A program made the position numbers and the translations under genes. Below, piece by piece: positions 52,643 through 61,834 of a stretch of 64,000 nucleotides of DNA. Below the pieces are notes generated by a model. That model made no database searches. It was not told where the DNA came from and saw nothing but the letters and a program-made list of their open reading frames with translations. Source of the DNA: Croceimicrobium sp965279135 (GTDB taxonomy: Bacteria; Bacteroidota; Bacteroidia; Flavobacteriales; Schleiferiaceae); contig OZ257133.1 in NCBI GenBank assembly GCA_965279135.1, forward strand, positions 62,001 to 126,000. Direction: 5' to 3'. The first letter of the stretch is position 1, and every line of letters begins with the position of its first letter.

Positions 52643-54724
52643 CTAATCTACATTGTCGTGCAAGAAGCTGTTATTGCTCTTTAGGTCTGGCCCTTGTTCG
52701 CCATCACCTAAGGTCATTCTACCCTGACTGCTTTCCTGAGAATGCTTGTTTTGGTCAATGTTAATTCCATGACGTTTGTAGGCAGGCTCAGAATCAGCGT
52801 CATTTAATCCATGCGGATTATTCTTAAAGCGATAGTTAAAAGCTTTCAATTTGGCTCGACGTTCCTCAGCCCTTAGGCGCATGCTTTCTTCAATGCTGCT
52901 TTCCATCGGGTTGAAGTTTTGCGACTCCTGTGTTTTAGGGGCCTCGCTGCTCTTCGTTTTAACCTCGAACTGTAGATCAGCATCTTCTGGCTCTTCGGTT
53001 TTAGCTTCGACAGGAGGCGTTTCCACTTTAGGACTGATACCTTGATTAAGCTTAGCCTCTAATTCCTGATAGTCTTCAAGACTAAAGATTTTACGTGGTT
53101 CAGCTGGGCTTTGGTGATCAACCTCTTCCTCTGCAGTATCTACCACCGTACTCGTTGATTCTACCTTGGAAATTGCTTCCACGGATTCCTCCTCTGCAAC
53201 ATCGATCTCGAAGAAGTTAAAATCCATCGGATTGGTTTCTGTGGCTTCTTCAACTTGAGCAGTGAGCTCTTCTGGCAGGGCATCTTCAGTTTCTACCGCT
53301 GTTTCCAGAGTAGTTTCCTCTAATCCTTCATTTTCAGTGTTGAGCTCAAACATCGGGTGATCCTCTACCACGGTTTCCTGCTCTTCACTGGCCTCAAAAC
53401 GAGGTTGATCGTCTTCATCCTTTTCATCCTCGTCGTCCTCAACCTTAGCTTCTGGAGACTCGTATTCGGGAGTTTCCGGTTCTGGATTTTCTTCGGCTAA
53501 GGGTTGGGAGGTAGGATGGAGGGGAAGATCGTAGTCTTGAGTTTCAAAAAGTGAGGTTTGTTGCTCCAACTCAGCTAATCGCTCTTGGTCTTCTACCCGC
53601 TCAATCTCTTCATCTAATCTTAAGTCGATATCATCCTCGTCCATCTTTACAGGAGCATCATAAAGCGAGGTGCTAATCGCTTGATCGTCCTCTAAAGGGT
53701 GAACGATCTTGGCGGGAGCTTTACCGATTACTTGCTTTTGTTGATCGGCATTAAAGCCAGTTGCAATAACGGTAATGCTAATTTCATCACCCAAGCTTTC
53801 ATCTTCACCAATACCCATAATGATATTGGCTTCTCCACCGGCTTCCGTCTGAATATGATCGTTTACTTCACCAATTTCATCAATGGTAATTTCATTAGTT
53901 CCTGAAACAATCAACAACAATACATTCTTTGCTCCGCGGATGTGGTTGTCATTCAATAATGGAGAATCAAGAGCAGCAGAAATAGCTTCTCTGGCTCTGC
54001 TTTCACCTTTCGCGGTTGCAGCACCCATTATGGCTGTTCCGGAATTAGCAAGAACGGTCTTCGCATCGCGAAGGTCAATATTGGTAGTATAGTGATGCGT
54101 AATTACCTCGGCTATTCCTCTTGCAGCGGTCGATAAGACTTCATCTGCCTTAGCGAACCCCGCTTTGAATCCGAGGTTGCCGTAAACTTCACGCAACTTA
54201 TTGTTATTGATAACCACCAGGGAGTCTACTACCTCGCGCAGCGACTCAATTCCTTTTTCCGCTTGTTCCTGACGCATACGGCCTTCAAAAACAAAAGGAC
54301 TGGTAACGATACCCACAGTAAGAATTCCCATCTCACGGGCTACCTTGGCAATTACCGGTGCAGCTCCGGTTCCGGTTCCACCGCCCATTCCAGCAGTGAT
54401 GAATACCATTTTAGTATTGGTTTCTAAAAGCTTGGAAATTTCTTCCTGACTTTCCATGGCCGCCTCTGCTCCGATACTTGGGTTTGCTCCGGCACCTAAG
54501 CCTTCTGTTAAGCTTACACCAAGTTGAATGCGATTAGGAACGGGACTGTTTTCCAGAGCCTGTGCATCTGTATTGCAGATCACAAAATCGACTCCTTTAA
54601 TCCCTGAACTAAACATGTGGTTTACGGCATTACTACCGCCACCACCAACTCCAACAACCTTAATTACCGAAGAGCGATTCTTGGGCAGGTCAAAGGGCAT
54701 CATATCTTGATTGACGTTCTCCAT
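52643..54724 (-). CDS. ftsZ: Cell division protein FtsZ with very long C-terminal extension
   Basis: 693-aa tubulin-like GTPase that forms the Z ring. The GTPase domain (about 15-330) has the signature AGMGGGTGTGAAP and the T7-loop region NTDAQALENS / DEVLSTAARGIAE. Beyond residue ~335 comes a 350-residue acidic, low-complexity linker rich in Glu, Asp and Pro, ending in a conserved-looking basic helix (RAEERRAKLKAFNYRFKNN) and a short tail FLHDNVD. E. coli FtsZ is only 383 aa; long linkers are common in Bacteroidota, though this one is long. It starts 9 nt after ftsA. Confidence 0.96.
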   Translation of the reverse strand: MENVNQDMMPFDLPKNRSSVIKVVGVGGGGSNAVNHMFSSGIKGVDFVICNTDAQALENSPVPNRIQLGVSLTEGLGAGANPSIGAEAAMESQEEISKLLETNTKMVFITAGMGGGTGTGAAPVIAKVAREMGILTVGIVTSPFVFEGRMRQEQAEKGIESLREVVDSLVVINNNKLREVYGNLGFKAGFAKADEVLSTAARGIAEVITHHYTTNIDLRDAKTVLANSGTAIMGAATAKGESRAREAISAALDSPLLNDNHIRGAKNVLLLIVSGTNEITIDEIGEVNDHIQTEAGGEANIIMGIGEDESLGDEISITVIATGFNADQQKQVIGKAPAKIVHPLEDDQAISTSLYDAPVKMDEDDIDLRLDEEIERVEDQERLAELEQQTSLFETQDYDLPLHPTSQPLAEENPEPETPEYESPEAKVEDDEDEKDEDDQPRFEASEEQETVVEDHPMFELNTENEGLEETTLETAVETEDALPEELTAQVEEATETNPMDFNFFEIDVAEEESVEAISKVESTSTVVDTAEEEVDHQSPAEPRKIFSLEDYQELEAKLNQGISPKVETPPVEAKTEEPEDADLQFEVKTKSSEAPKTQESQNFNPMESSIEESMRLRAEERRAKLKAFNYRFKNNPHGLNDADSEPAYKRHGINIDQNKHSQESSQGRMTLGDGEQGPDLKSNNSFLHDNVD

Positions 54725-54733
54725 AATGTTTTC

Positions 54734-56119
54734 TTAAAGGTCTTCGTTCAAAAAGTTTCGGAATTTATTAGCCCAATTCTCCAGTACATTAGAGCGATAG
54801 GGCTTTTTCTTTTCAGTTTTCTCTTCTTCCTCTGGGGCAGCTTCTTCCATTTCATTGCTGAGGCTTTCTTCTTCCTCGAGCACTTCCGTTTCTTCTGTTG
54901 GTGCAGATTCTTCCATGGCATTAGCAGCCGCTTCTACTTCGCTGGATTCTTCAGCAGGTGGGGTCTCTAGTCCCTTTAGGATTAAGCCCACAGCAGTAGC
55001 GAATACCGGGGCAGAAAGCTCTTCATTGCTTTGAGATGCAAGGTGTTCATTCGGGTAGCCGATTCGGGTGTCCATTCCGGTTACGAACTCCACCAATTGC
55101 TTGATATGTTTAAGTTGAGATCCTCCTCCGGTTAATACGATACCGGCGATGAGTTTCTTTTTATTCTCATTGTGGCCGTAGTTCTTGATCTCTAGATATA
55201 CCTGCTCGATTATTTCAACTACTCGCGCATTGATAATTTTAGAGAGCATTTTCATCGAGATCTCTTTCGGTTCACGTCCTCGTAAACCAGGGATACTCAC
55301 AATTTCATTTTCCTTATTCTCTCCGGGCCATGCGGAACCAAATTTGATTTTAAGAAGTTCAGCTTGCTTCTCAATGATCGCACAACCTTCCTTAATGTCT
55401 TCTGTAATAACATTGCCGCCGAAAGGAATTACAGCGGTATGACGGATGATGCCATCCTTGAAAATAGCCACATCAGTAGTACCTCCACCGATGTCTACCA
55501 ATACCACCCCAGCTTCTTTCTCTTCTTGAGATAACACCGCTTCGGCGGATGCCAAAGGTTCCAGGGTAATATCTGCAATCTCCAATTCACTGGAGCGCAC
55601 ACAGCGACCAATGTTCTTAATGGAGCTTATTTGCCCAACCACGATATGGAAATTGGCCTCTAATCGCGAACCGTACATTCCTTTTGGTTCTCGAATATCA
55701 GGTTGACCGTCAATCTTATACTCTTGGGGGAGAACATGGATAATTTCCTCTCCGGGGAGCATCACCAGGTTGTGCACATTATCTATGAGTTCCTGTAGGT
55801 CGCGATCTTCGATTACAGCGTCCGGGTTTTGACGATTGATGTAATCGCTATGTTGAGTGCTTCGAATGTGTTGACCGGCAATACCAACAACCACGTCGGA
55901 TACATTAATTCCACTTTGGGCTTCGGCTTCTTCTACCGCTTCCTTGATGGATTCAATGGTTTTAACAATATTGGTAACAACGCCCCGCTGTACGCCAAGG
56001 GAGCGCGCTCTTCCCATGCCTAATATTTCGAGCTTGCCGAATTCATTCTTCCGCCCGATCATGGCCACAATCTTTGTGGTTCCAATATCTAATCCAACTG
56101 CGATGTCTTCCGGATTCAT
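54734..56119 (-). CDS. ftsA: Cell division protein FtsA
   Basis: 461-aa actin-like protein that tethers FtsZ to the membrane. The ATP-binding blocks are AVGLDIGTTKIVAMIG, LVDIGGGTTDVAIF and GIVLTGGGSQL. After a charged linker (about 385-440, Glu-rich) the C-terminus holds the amphipathic helix needed for membrane binding (VLENWANKFRNFL). It follows ftsQ by 3 nt. Confidence 0.95.
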   Translation of the reverse strand: MNPEDIAVGLDIGTTKIVAMIGRKNEFGKLEILGMGRARSLGVQRGVVTNIVKTIESIKEAVEEAEAQSGINVSDVVVGIAGQHIRSTQHSDYINRQNPDAVIEDRDLQELIDNVHNLVMLPGEEIIHVLPQEYKIDGQPDIREPKGMYGSRLEANFHIVVGQISSIKNIGRCVRSSELEIADITLEPLASAEAVLSQEEKEAGVVLVDIGGGTTDVAIFKDGIIRHTAVIPFGGNVITEDIKEGCAIIEKQAELLKIKFGSAWPGENKENEIVSIPGLRGREPKEISMKMLSKIINARVVEIIEQVYLEIKNYGHNENKKKLIAGIVLTGGGSQLKHIKQLVEFVTGMDTRIGYPNEHLASQSNEELSAPVFATAVGLILKGLETPPAEESSEVEAAANAMEESAPTEETEVLEEEESLSNEMEEAAPEEEEKTEKKKPYRSNVLENWANKFRNFLNEDL

Positions 56120-56122
56120 GTT

Positions 56123-56845
56123 TTAGTTTTTGCGGCAAATAAGCTGACCTTCAAATCGAAGGTCGATCTCTTTGAGCTTGTTTATATTTTTAATCTGAGG
56201 AGCATTGGTATAAAAAATCTTCAGTTTGGCTAATTTTTCGTCCAACTCTTCAGCTTTTCCTAATTGTATTTCAAAATTCCCTTTGCGAGGGAAAAGGGTC
56301 CATTCCTTTCTAGGGTTACAGTTTAATCCAATGAAGAAGTTTTGGTAAAACTCATCCGCTTTCAATCCCTTCCAGAATCGCGCAATCTGTCGTAAATCCT
56401 CGTCATCAACCACTCCGCTTACCAGCGGTACTTCTTCAGAATAATGTCTGCTTAATGGCATTCGCGAACCATCTTCCAATAAATAGTAAGAACCCTTAGG
56501 ATGGATTATTCTTGCCAATGGATTATGCTGCCATAGCATTATACTTAAGCTACCATCTACTTTCGAATATACTTCCGCTTTCTCTATAGCAGGGTGATTA
56601 TCAAGGCTTTCTTCTAACATGGCCTTGTTAATTTCTGAGAGCAAACTCAAGCTATCGGGGAGGAATGCTTCACAGCGTGTTTGCATTTCTGCAAGACTAA
56701 GGAAGGAACGGTCCTGACGATTTTCAAATGACAAGTCAGGCGAAGAAGTAAGTTGTTCACTAAAAGCCCTTTGACTGCTGGAAATCAACAGAAACCAAAC
56801 CGTAAGACCCAAAGTCCAGAGTACTATTTGCTGCCAAACTTTCAT
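56123..56845 (-). CDS. ftsQ: Cell division protein FtsQ
   Basis: 240-aa bitopic membrane protein. A single helix (about 5-24) precedes a periplasmic POTRA-like and FtsQ/DivIB domain; the NHPAIEKAEVYSKVDGSLSI stretch is split but recognisable. FtsQ links Z-ring assembly to the septal peptidoglycan synthases. It overlaps the end of murC by 4 nt and ends 3 nt before ftsA. Confidence 0.88.
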   Translation of the reverse strand: MKVWQQIVLWTLGLTVWFLLISSSQRAFSEQLTSSPDLSFENRQDRSFLSLAEMQTRCEAFLPDSLSLLSEINKAMLEESLDNHPAIEKAEVYSKVDGSLSIMLWQHNPLARIIHPKGSYYLLEDGSRMPLSRHYSEEVPLVSGVVDDEDLRQIARFWKGLKADEFYQNFFIGLNCNPRKEWTLFPRKGNFEIQLGKAEELDEKLAKLKIFYTNAPQIKNINKLKEIDLRFEGQLICRKN

Positions 56846-58179
56846 TTCAATAAGGCAAGTTTCAAGGGTCTTATTAGCTGATCGATATCACCGGCACCGA
56901 TGCTTAGTACAAGCTCTGGTTTCTCTTCGGTAAAGCGGGTAAGGATCTCCTGTCTTCCCAATAAAGAGCGGTTATCATTATTTACTTTTTCCAGGAGAGC
57001 CAAAGAATTGATTCCGGCAATAGGTCTTTCCCGGGCTGGATAGATTTCCAATAGAATTAGTTCATCAAAGGGGCTTAAGCTTTCTGCAAACTCATCCATA
57101 AAATCACGAGTACGACTGTAGAGATGAGGTTGGAATATTGCGGTGATTTTTCGTTCCGGATAGAGTTCGCGAACTGATTGATAGAGAGCACTAATTTCTC
57201 TGGGATGATGAGCATAATCATCAATGTAAATTAGGTCGGGCTTTTGGATGTGATACTCAAAGCGCCGTTTCACCCCTTTAAAGCTTTCCAGACCCTCTTT
57301 CAGTGCCGATTCACTTAGACCGTACTTCAAAGCCAGCGCTCCGGCGGCAACTGCATTTTCGATATTATGCCTCCCTGGCAGGAGCATGCTGATGTCTTTT
57401 ATTCTACCCTGAGGATGCACGAAGTCAAAGTGAAATTGGTGATCTTCCACTCTAATGTCATCTGCGTAGTAAGAGTTTTTGTTATCAAAACCATATTTCA
57501 GTCCGGCTTCGAGATTTGTATGCTCATTAACCAGAAGGAAGTCAGTAACCGAATTAGCGAATTCTGAGAAAGTATCACTTAGACTATCGGCTTCACCATA
57601 AATATCTAAATGGTCCGCATCGGTAGAGGTAATTGCCGCTGCACTTGGTTTGAGGTTTAGGAAGCTTCGATCATACTCGTCCGCTTCCGCAATAAGCAAT
57701 TCTGTATCATCGCTCCCCCAAAAGTTCGATTGGTAATTCGTGCTTATACCTCCCAGAAAAGCACTAACCTCTATTCCTGCATGTCGAAATAGATGAGCGA
57801 GCATGGTAGAACTGGTGGTTTTACCGTGCGTACCTGCTATGGCCAGGCATTTATGATTTTGAGCAATCATGCCCAATACCTGCGCTCGCTTGTACAAGGA
57901 GTATTTCTTTTTCCTGAAAAAGGCCAGTTCGGCGTGGTCCTCGGGAATAGCGGGGGTGTAGATGACCAAGGTGTTCTTCGTCAGAAACTTATTGGGGATG
58001 TGGGCCGGATCATCTTCGTAATGGATTTTCATCCCTTCTTCTTCCAGGCTTTCACAAAGGCCGGATCGAAAGCGATCATATCCGGCGACCTTCCGTCCGG
58101 ATTGCTTGAAGTACCGTGCAAGGGCACTCATACCGATCCCTCCGATTCCAATGAGGAAGATATGTTCCTTATCCAGCAT
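56842..58179 (-). CDS. murC: UDP-N-acetylmuramate-L-alanine ligase MurC
   Basis: 445-aa enzyme adding L-Ala to UDP-MurNAc, first of the Mur ligases. The N-terminal Rossmann motif IGIGGIGMSALA, the ATP P-loop AGTHGKTTSSTM and the C-terminal DDYAHHPREI are clear. I use the start at ATG 58179 (MLDKEHIFLIG), overlapping murG by 11 nt; an in-frame ATG at 58203 is possible but would extend further into murG. Confidence 0.95.
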   Translation of the reverse strand: MLDKEHIFLIGIGGIGMSALARYFKQSGRKVAGYDRFRSGLCESLEEEGMKIHYEDDPAHIPNKFLTKNTLVIYTPAIPEDHAELAFFRKKKYSLYKRAQVLGMIAQNHKCLAIAGTHGKTTSSTMLAHLFRHAGIEVSAFLGGISTNYQSNFWGSDDTELLIAEADEYDRSFLNLKPSAAAITSTDADHLDIYGEADSLSDTFSEFANSVTDFLLVNEHTNLEAGLKYGFDNKNSYYADDIRVEDHQFHFDFVHPQGRIKDISMLLPGRHNIENAVAAGALALKYGLSESALKEGLESFKGVKRRFEYHIQKPDLIYIDDYAHHPREISALYQSVRELYPERKITAIFQPHLYSRTRDFMDEFAESLSPFDELILLEIYPARERPIAGINSLALLEKVNNDNRSLLGRQEILTRFTEEKPELVLSIGAGDIDQLIRPLKLALLK

Positions 58180-59275
58180 GACCGCTAATTTTCTCGATTT
58201 CATCCACTATAGTAGCCGCTGCATTTCTAAGGGCTAAGCCCTGAATGTTTTCTTGAAGCTGGTTTCTTCGTCCTTGATTTTCGTACAGCTCTTTTATTTC
58301 GTCGAGCAGTTCTTTCGAGCTGCGGCTTTCATTGAAAAGGATTGCAGCATCTTTACTACTTAGTGCTTCGGCATTTTTAGTTTGATGATCTTCTGCAACA
58401 TTAGGAGAGGGGATCAATATGGCCGCTTTTCCCACCGCAGCTAGCTCACTAAGCGTATTTGCTCCGGCTCTGCTAATGACTAAATCACTAGCGGCATAGG
58501 CTTGAGGCATATCACTAATAAAGGCTTGAAGCTTTATATGCTGCGGTAGTTCTGGATGCTGAGCTTTTAGGCTATCGTAATAAAGCTTTCCACACTGCCA
58601 GATTATATTCAGTTTCCAATCCTTTAGCTCTTCAATTTGCTCGCTTATAAGTTGGTTTATTCGTCGAGCACCCAGGCTTCCGCCAAGAACAAGAAGGCTT
58701 GGCCATTCAGGATTTAATCCCAGGCTATCTTTAATCTCTGCATTTGCTGGCAGGTTTTGATCAAGACCTTTACGAAGTGGATTCCCGCTGAGTACCATTT
58801 TGCTTTTAGGGAAGAAGCGATCCATCCGATCATAGGCAACACAAATGCGGTCTACTTTGGAACTGAGTAATCTGTTGGTAATTCCCGGAAAGGAGTTTTG
58901 CTCTTGAATAAGGGTTGGGATACCGCGTTTAGCTGCCACCCAAAGTAAAGGTCCACTGGCAAAGCCCCCGGTGCCGATAGCGACATCGGGTTGAAACTCC
59001 TTTATCAGTTTTTTACTGCGGCGGATACTGCTCCAAACTTTAAAGGGAAAGCTAAGATTGTCAGCCGTAAGTTTCCGTTGAAAGCCACTAATCCATAAGC
59101 CCTCAATCCGGTATCCGGCTTTTGGGACTTTCTCCATCTCCATCTTATCCTTGGCCCCTACAAATAGAAACTCCGTTTCCGGATTTCTCTTTTTAATCTC
59201 GTCCGCTATAGCGACAGCCGGAAAGATGTGTCCGCCTGTACCGCCACCACTTATCATCACTCTAAATGGAGGCAT
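58169..59275 (-). CDS. murG: UDP-GlcNAc: lipid I transferase MurG
   Basis: 368-aa glycosyltransferase that converts lipid I to lipid II at the inner face of the membrane. The glycine-rich ISGGGTGGHIFPAVAIA N-terminus, GGFASGPLL and the C-terminal donor-site motif ISRAGANTLSELAAVGKAAI with PSPNVAEDHQ are typical. It overlaps ftsW by 14 nt. Confidence 0.96.
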   Translation of the reverse strand: MPPFRVMISGGGTGGHIFPAVAIADEIKKRNPETEFLFVGAKDKMEMEKVPKAGYRIEGLWISGFQRKLTADNLSFPFKVWSSIRRSKKLIKEFQPDVAIGTGGFASGPLLWVAAKRGIPTLIQEQNSFPGITNRLLSSKVDRICVAYDRMDRFFPKSKMVLSGNPLRKGLDQNLPANAEIKDSLGLNPEWPSLLVLGGSLGARRINQLISEQIEELKDWKLNIIWQCGKLYYDSLKAQHPELPQHIKLQAFISDMPQAYAASDLVISRAGANTLSELAAVGKAAILIPSPNVAEDHQTKNAEALSSKDAAILFNESRSSKELLDEIKELYENQGRRNQLQENIQGLALRNAAATIVDEIEKISGHAG

Positions 59276-60488
59276 GCTGTAGGTCGTTTAAGGGTTCGTT
59301 ATTGGTGCCTGCTTCGTTTGCTTCGTCTGCTTCGTTGGCTTCGTTTGCTTCCAATTCTTCTTCTGCGTTTTCGCTTCGACTTACGCTAAGAATCATACCG
59401 AAAGAAAGGGCTGTCATCCAAACTGATGTTCCTCCTTTGCTTACGAGCGGTAAGGTTTGACCAGTTACTGGAATGAGGTTTACTGCAACACTAAGGTTTA
59501 CCAGCGCTTGAGCCATAATTATCATTCCCAGACCCAGGCAAAGCATGGTGCCAAAAGAAGATCGTGCTTTATTGGCGATTGTAAGAATCCGAAAGATGAT
59601 CCAGAGGTAGATTATGATTACTAAACCTGCTCCCAGGGTTCCTAGTTCTTCAGCAATAACTGCAAATATGAAATCGGAATTCGATTGAGGTAAAAAGTTT
59701 TTCAAAGCGCTTTTACCGGGACCTTTGCCGAGAATCTGTCCCTCGGCAATAGCCATTTTCGCTTGGGTTACCTGATAGTTCTCCGTTGCCTCTCCACCCC
59801 AGAAACTCTCTATTCGCACTTTCCAGGTTTCTACCCTATTTGAAATATTTGGGAAGGTAAAGACCAGTGCAATGAAAAGGGCTAATGCAACGATTCCGGA
59901 GCCCGCCAGAATTAGAAGATTCCTAAAAGGATAACCTCCTAAATACAAAAGGAGGTAGCTCACTCCGAAAATGAGGGCTGCGGTGCTAAAGTTCGCCGGA
60001 AGAATAAAGCCCACCACCAGCAAGATGGGGAGTATCAATCCGATGAAGTGTTTACGAAATCCTTGTAAATCCTCCTTGCTATGAACCGCTAGATAACGAG
60101 CGATATAAGCCACTAAGACGATGGCCGCTAAGGCCGAAGGTTGAAAAGTTTGACCAAATGGTAATCTGATCCAGCGGGCAGCATTTGAAATATTCACGCC
60201 GTTCACTAAAGTGTAAACGAGGAGAAGGATTACCGGAATAATGAGCAGTTTAGCCAGAGTACCGAACAAGCGATAATTCACCCGATGCACAAATAGTGCA
60301 ATAAGGAATCCACTCAGAAGAAAAGCACTGTGTTTTACCAAATCGGTCATGGTGCTTCCTCCCTGATTAAAGGCCAGGTTGCTGCTGGCACTGTAAACGG
60401 TTAGGGTACCGATAACCGCGAGTAAACCGCTAAGGATCCACAGTCCGCGATCTCCATCAATCTTTATTTCCTGCCCAAGGAACTTCAT
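59262..60488 (-). CDS. ftsW: Peptidoglycan glycosyltransferase FtsW
   Basis: 408-aa SEDS-family membrane protein with about ten membrane helices. Family motifs include GSGGxWxxVGFGQ-like GINISNAARWIRLPFGQTFQPS and the late LPLVSKGGTSVW. With a class B PBP it polymerises septal glycan. After residue ~375 the C-terminus carries the repeat EANEANEADEANEAG, encoded by 9-nt units at 59308-59352. It starts 2 nt after murD. Confidence 0.94.
   Translation of the reverse strand: MKFLGQEIKIDGDRGLWILSGLLAVIGTLTVYSASSNLAFNQGGSTMTDLVKHSAFLLSGFLIALFVHRVNYRLFGTLAKLLIIPVILLLVYTLVNGVNISNAARWIRLPFGQTFQPSALAAIVLVAYIARYLAVHSKEDLQGFRKHFIGLILPILLVVGFILPANFSTAALIFGVSYLLLYLGGYPFRNLLILAGSGIVALALFIALVFTFPNISNRVETWKVRIESFWGGEATENYQVTQAKMAIAEGQILGKGPGKSALKNFLPQSNSDFIFAVIAEELGTLGAGLVIIIYLWIIFRILTIANKARSSFGTMLCLGLGMIIMAQALVNLSVAVNLIPVTGQTLPLVSKGGTSVWMTALSFGMILSVSRSENAEEELEANEANEADEANEAGTNNEPLNDLQHASI
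59308..59352 (-). repeat. 9-nt minisatellite in the ftsW tail (EAN/EAD units)
   Basis: On the minus strand GAAGCARAC-type units repeat about five times in frame, with one GAAGCCAAC variant. The unit GAAGCAGAC is identical to that in the TPR gene at 43797. Confidence 0.8.
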
Positions 60489-60490
60489 AG

Positions 60491-61834
60491 CTACAATTGG
60501 CGCACCGCATGTTTAAATTGACGACCGCGATCTTCGTAATTCTCAAAAAGATCGAAACTTGCACAGGCCGGACTGAGAAGTACCGCGTCTCCTTTTTCGC
60601 CCATTTTATAGGCCATGCGAACGGCTTCGCTCATGTCTGCGGCATCAATTACCAAAGGAATCTCACCTTCAAAAGCCTGATGTAGTTTACTATTGTCTAC
60701 ACCAAGGCAGATAAGAGCCTTGATTTTACTTTTGGCAAGGTTTTGCAATTGGCTGTAATCATTGCCTTTGTCAACTCCTCCCGCAATCCAGATAGTAGGC
60801 TTTTGCATACTTTCTAAAGCGTACCAGGTAGAGTTTACATTGGTGGCTTTGGAGTCGTTGATGAATTCAATACCATAGATCTGCAAAACAGATTCCAGGC
60901 GATGCTCAATGCTGTCGAAAGAAGAAAGACTTTCCCTAATTGCCTCCTTCCGGATGTTTAAGAGTCTGCCGGCTACACCCGAAGCCATACTATTGTAGGT
61001 GTTGTGCTTGCCTTGTAAGGCGAGTTCATTGATATCCATATCTAATTGCTGGTTTATTATGATTTCTATATTTCCTTCTTGATTGATTTGAGCCCCGTTG
61101 TCTACCGAGACTTCCTGACTAAGTGCCCAGCGCTTGGAATTGCTGGGGTATTCCTGTAGATACTTGCTGCTTAGGGGGTCATCGGGGCAATGGATGAAGT
61201 GATCATTCTCATCCTGATTTTCGAATATGCGAATCTTGGCGGCGGCATACTCATCGATGTTATTATTGTAGCGATCCAGGTGATCGGGTGTGATATTGGT
61301 GAGAATGGCGATGTGTGGTTTGAAATGCACGATGTCATCCAGTTGAAAGCTGCTCACCTCCAAAGCATAGTATTCATGTTTGCCATCGGCTATGGAACCC
61401 GCGAAACTGGTTCCGATGTTTCCCACCAGGGCTACATCTGCCCCAGCCGTTTTAAGCAGGTGATGAACCATGCTCGTCACGGTAGTTTTACCATTGGTCC
61501 CGGTAATAGCAATGATGCTTCCTTCGCAGTTACGAAAGGCCCATTCCACTTCAGAGATCAATTCAATCCCGGCTGCTTTAATGGCTTTTATCAGCGGAAC
61601 ATGGTTTGGGATTCCCGGTGATTTTATTACCAGGTCACTCTGTAGAATGCGCTCTTCCGAATGTTGGCCGCTTTCAAATTCAATACCCTCTGTTTGCAAT
61701 TCTTTCAGGTACTTCTCCTTGATTACCGAGCGATCACTAAGCCATACCTTATGTCCAAGCTTCTTCGCCAGGCGCGCTGCTCCCAGACCACTTTCGCCGG
61801 CCCCCAATACACATATGTTTAGGATCTGACTCAA
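60491..61834 (-). CDS. murD: UDP-N-acetylmuramoylalanine-D-glutamate ligase MurD
   Basis: 447-aa enzyme adding D-Glu to UDP-MurNAc-L-Ala. Motifs: LGAGESGLGAARLA, the P-loop ITGTNGKTTVTSM, LTNITPDHLDRY and NDSKATNVNSTWYAL. Full length. It abuts mraY with no gap and precedes ftsW by 2 nt. Confidence 0.96.
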   Translation of the reverse strand: MSQILNICVLGAGESGLGAARLAKKLGHKVWLSDRSVIKEKYLKELQTEGIEFESGQHSEERILQSDLVIKSPGIPNHVPLIKAIKAAGIELISEVEWAFRNCEGSIIAITGTNGKTTVTSMVHHLLKTAGADVALVGNIGTSFAGSIADGKHEYYALEVSSFQLDDIVHFKPHIAILTNITPDHLDRYNNNIDEYAAAKIRIFENQDENDHFIHCPDDPLSSKYLQEYPSNSKRWALSQEVSVDNGAQINQEGNIEIIINQQLDMDINELALQGKHNTYNSMASGVAGRLLNIRKEAIRESLSSFDSIEHRLESVLQIYGIEFINDSKATNVNSTWYALESMQKPTIWIAGGVDKGNDYSQLQNLAKSKIKALICLGVDNSKLHQAFEGEIPLVIDAADMSEAVRMAYKMGEKGDAVLLSPACASFDLFENYEDRGRQFKHAVRQL

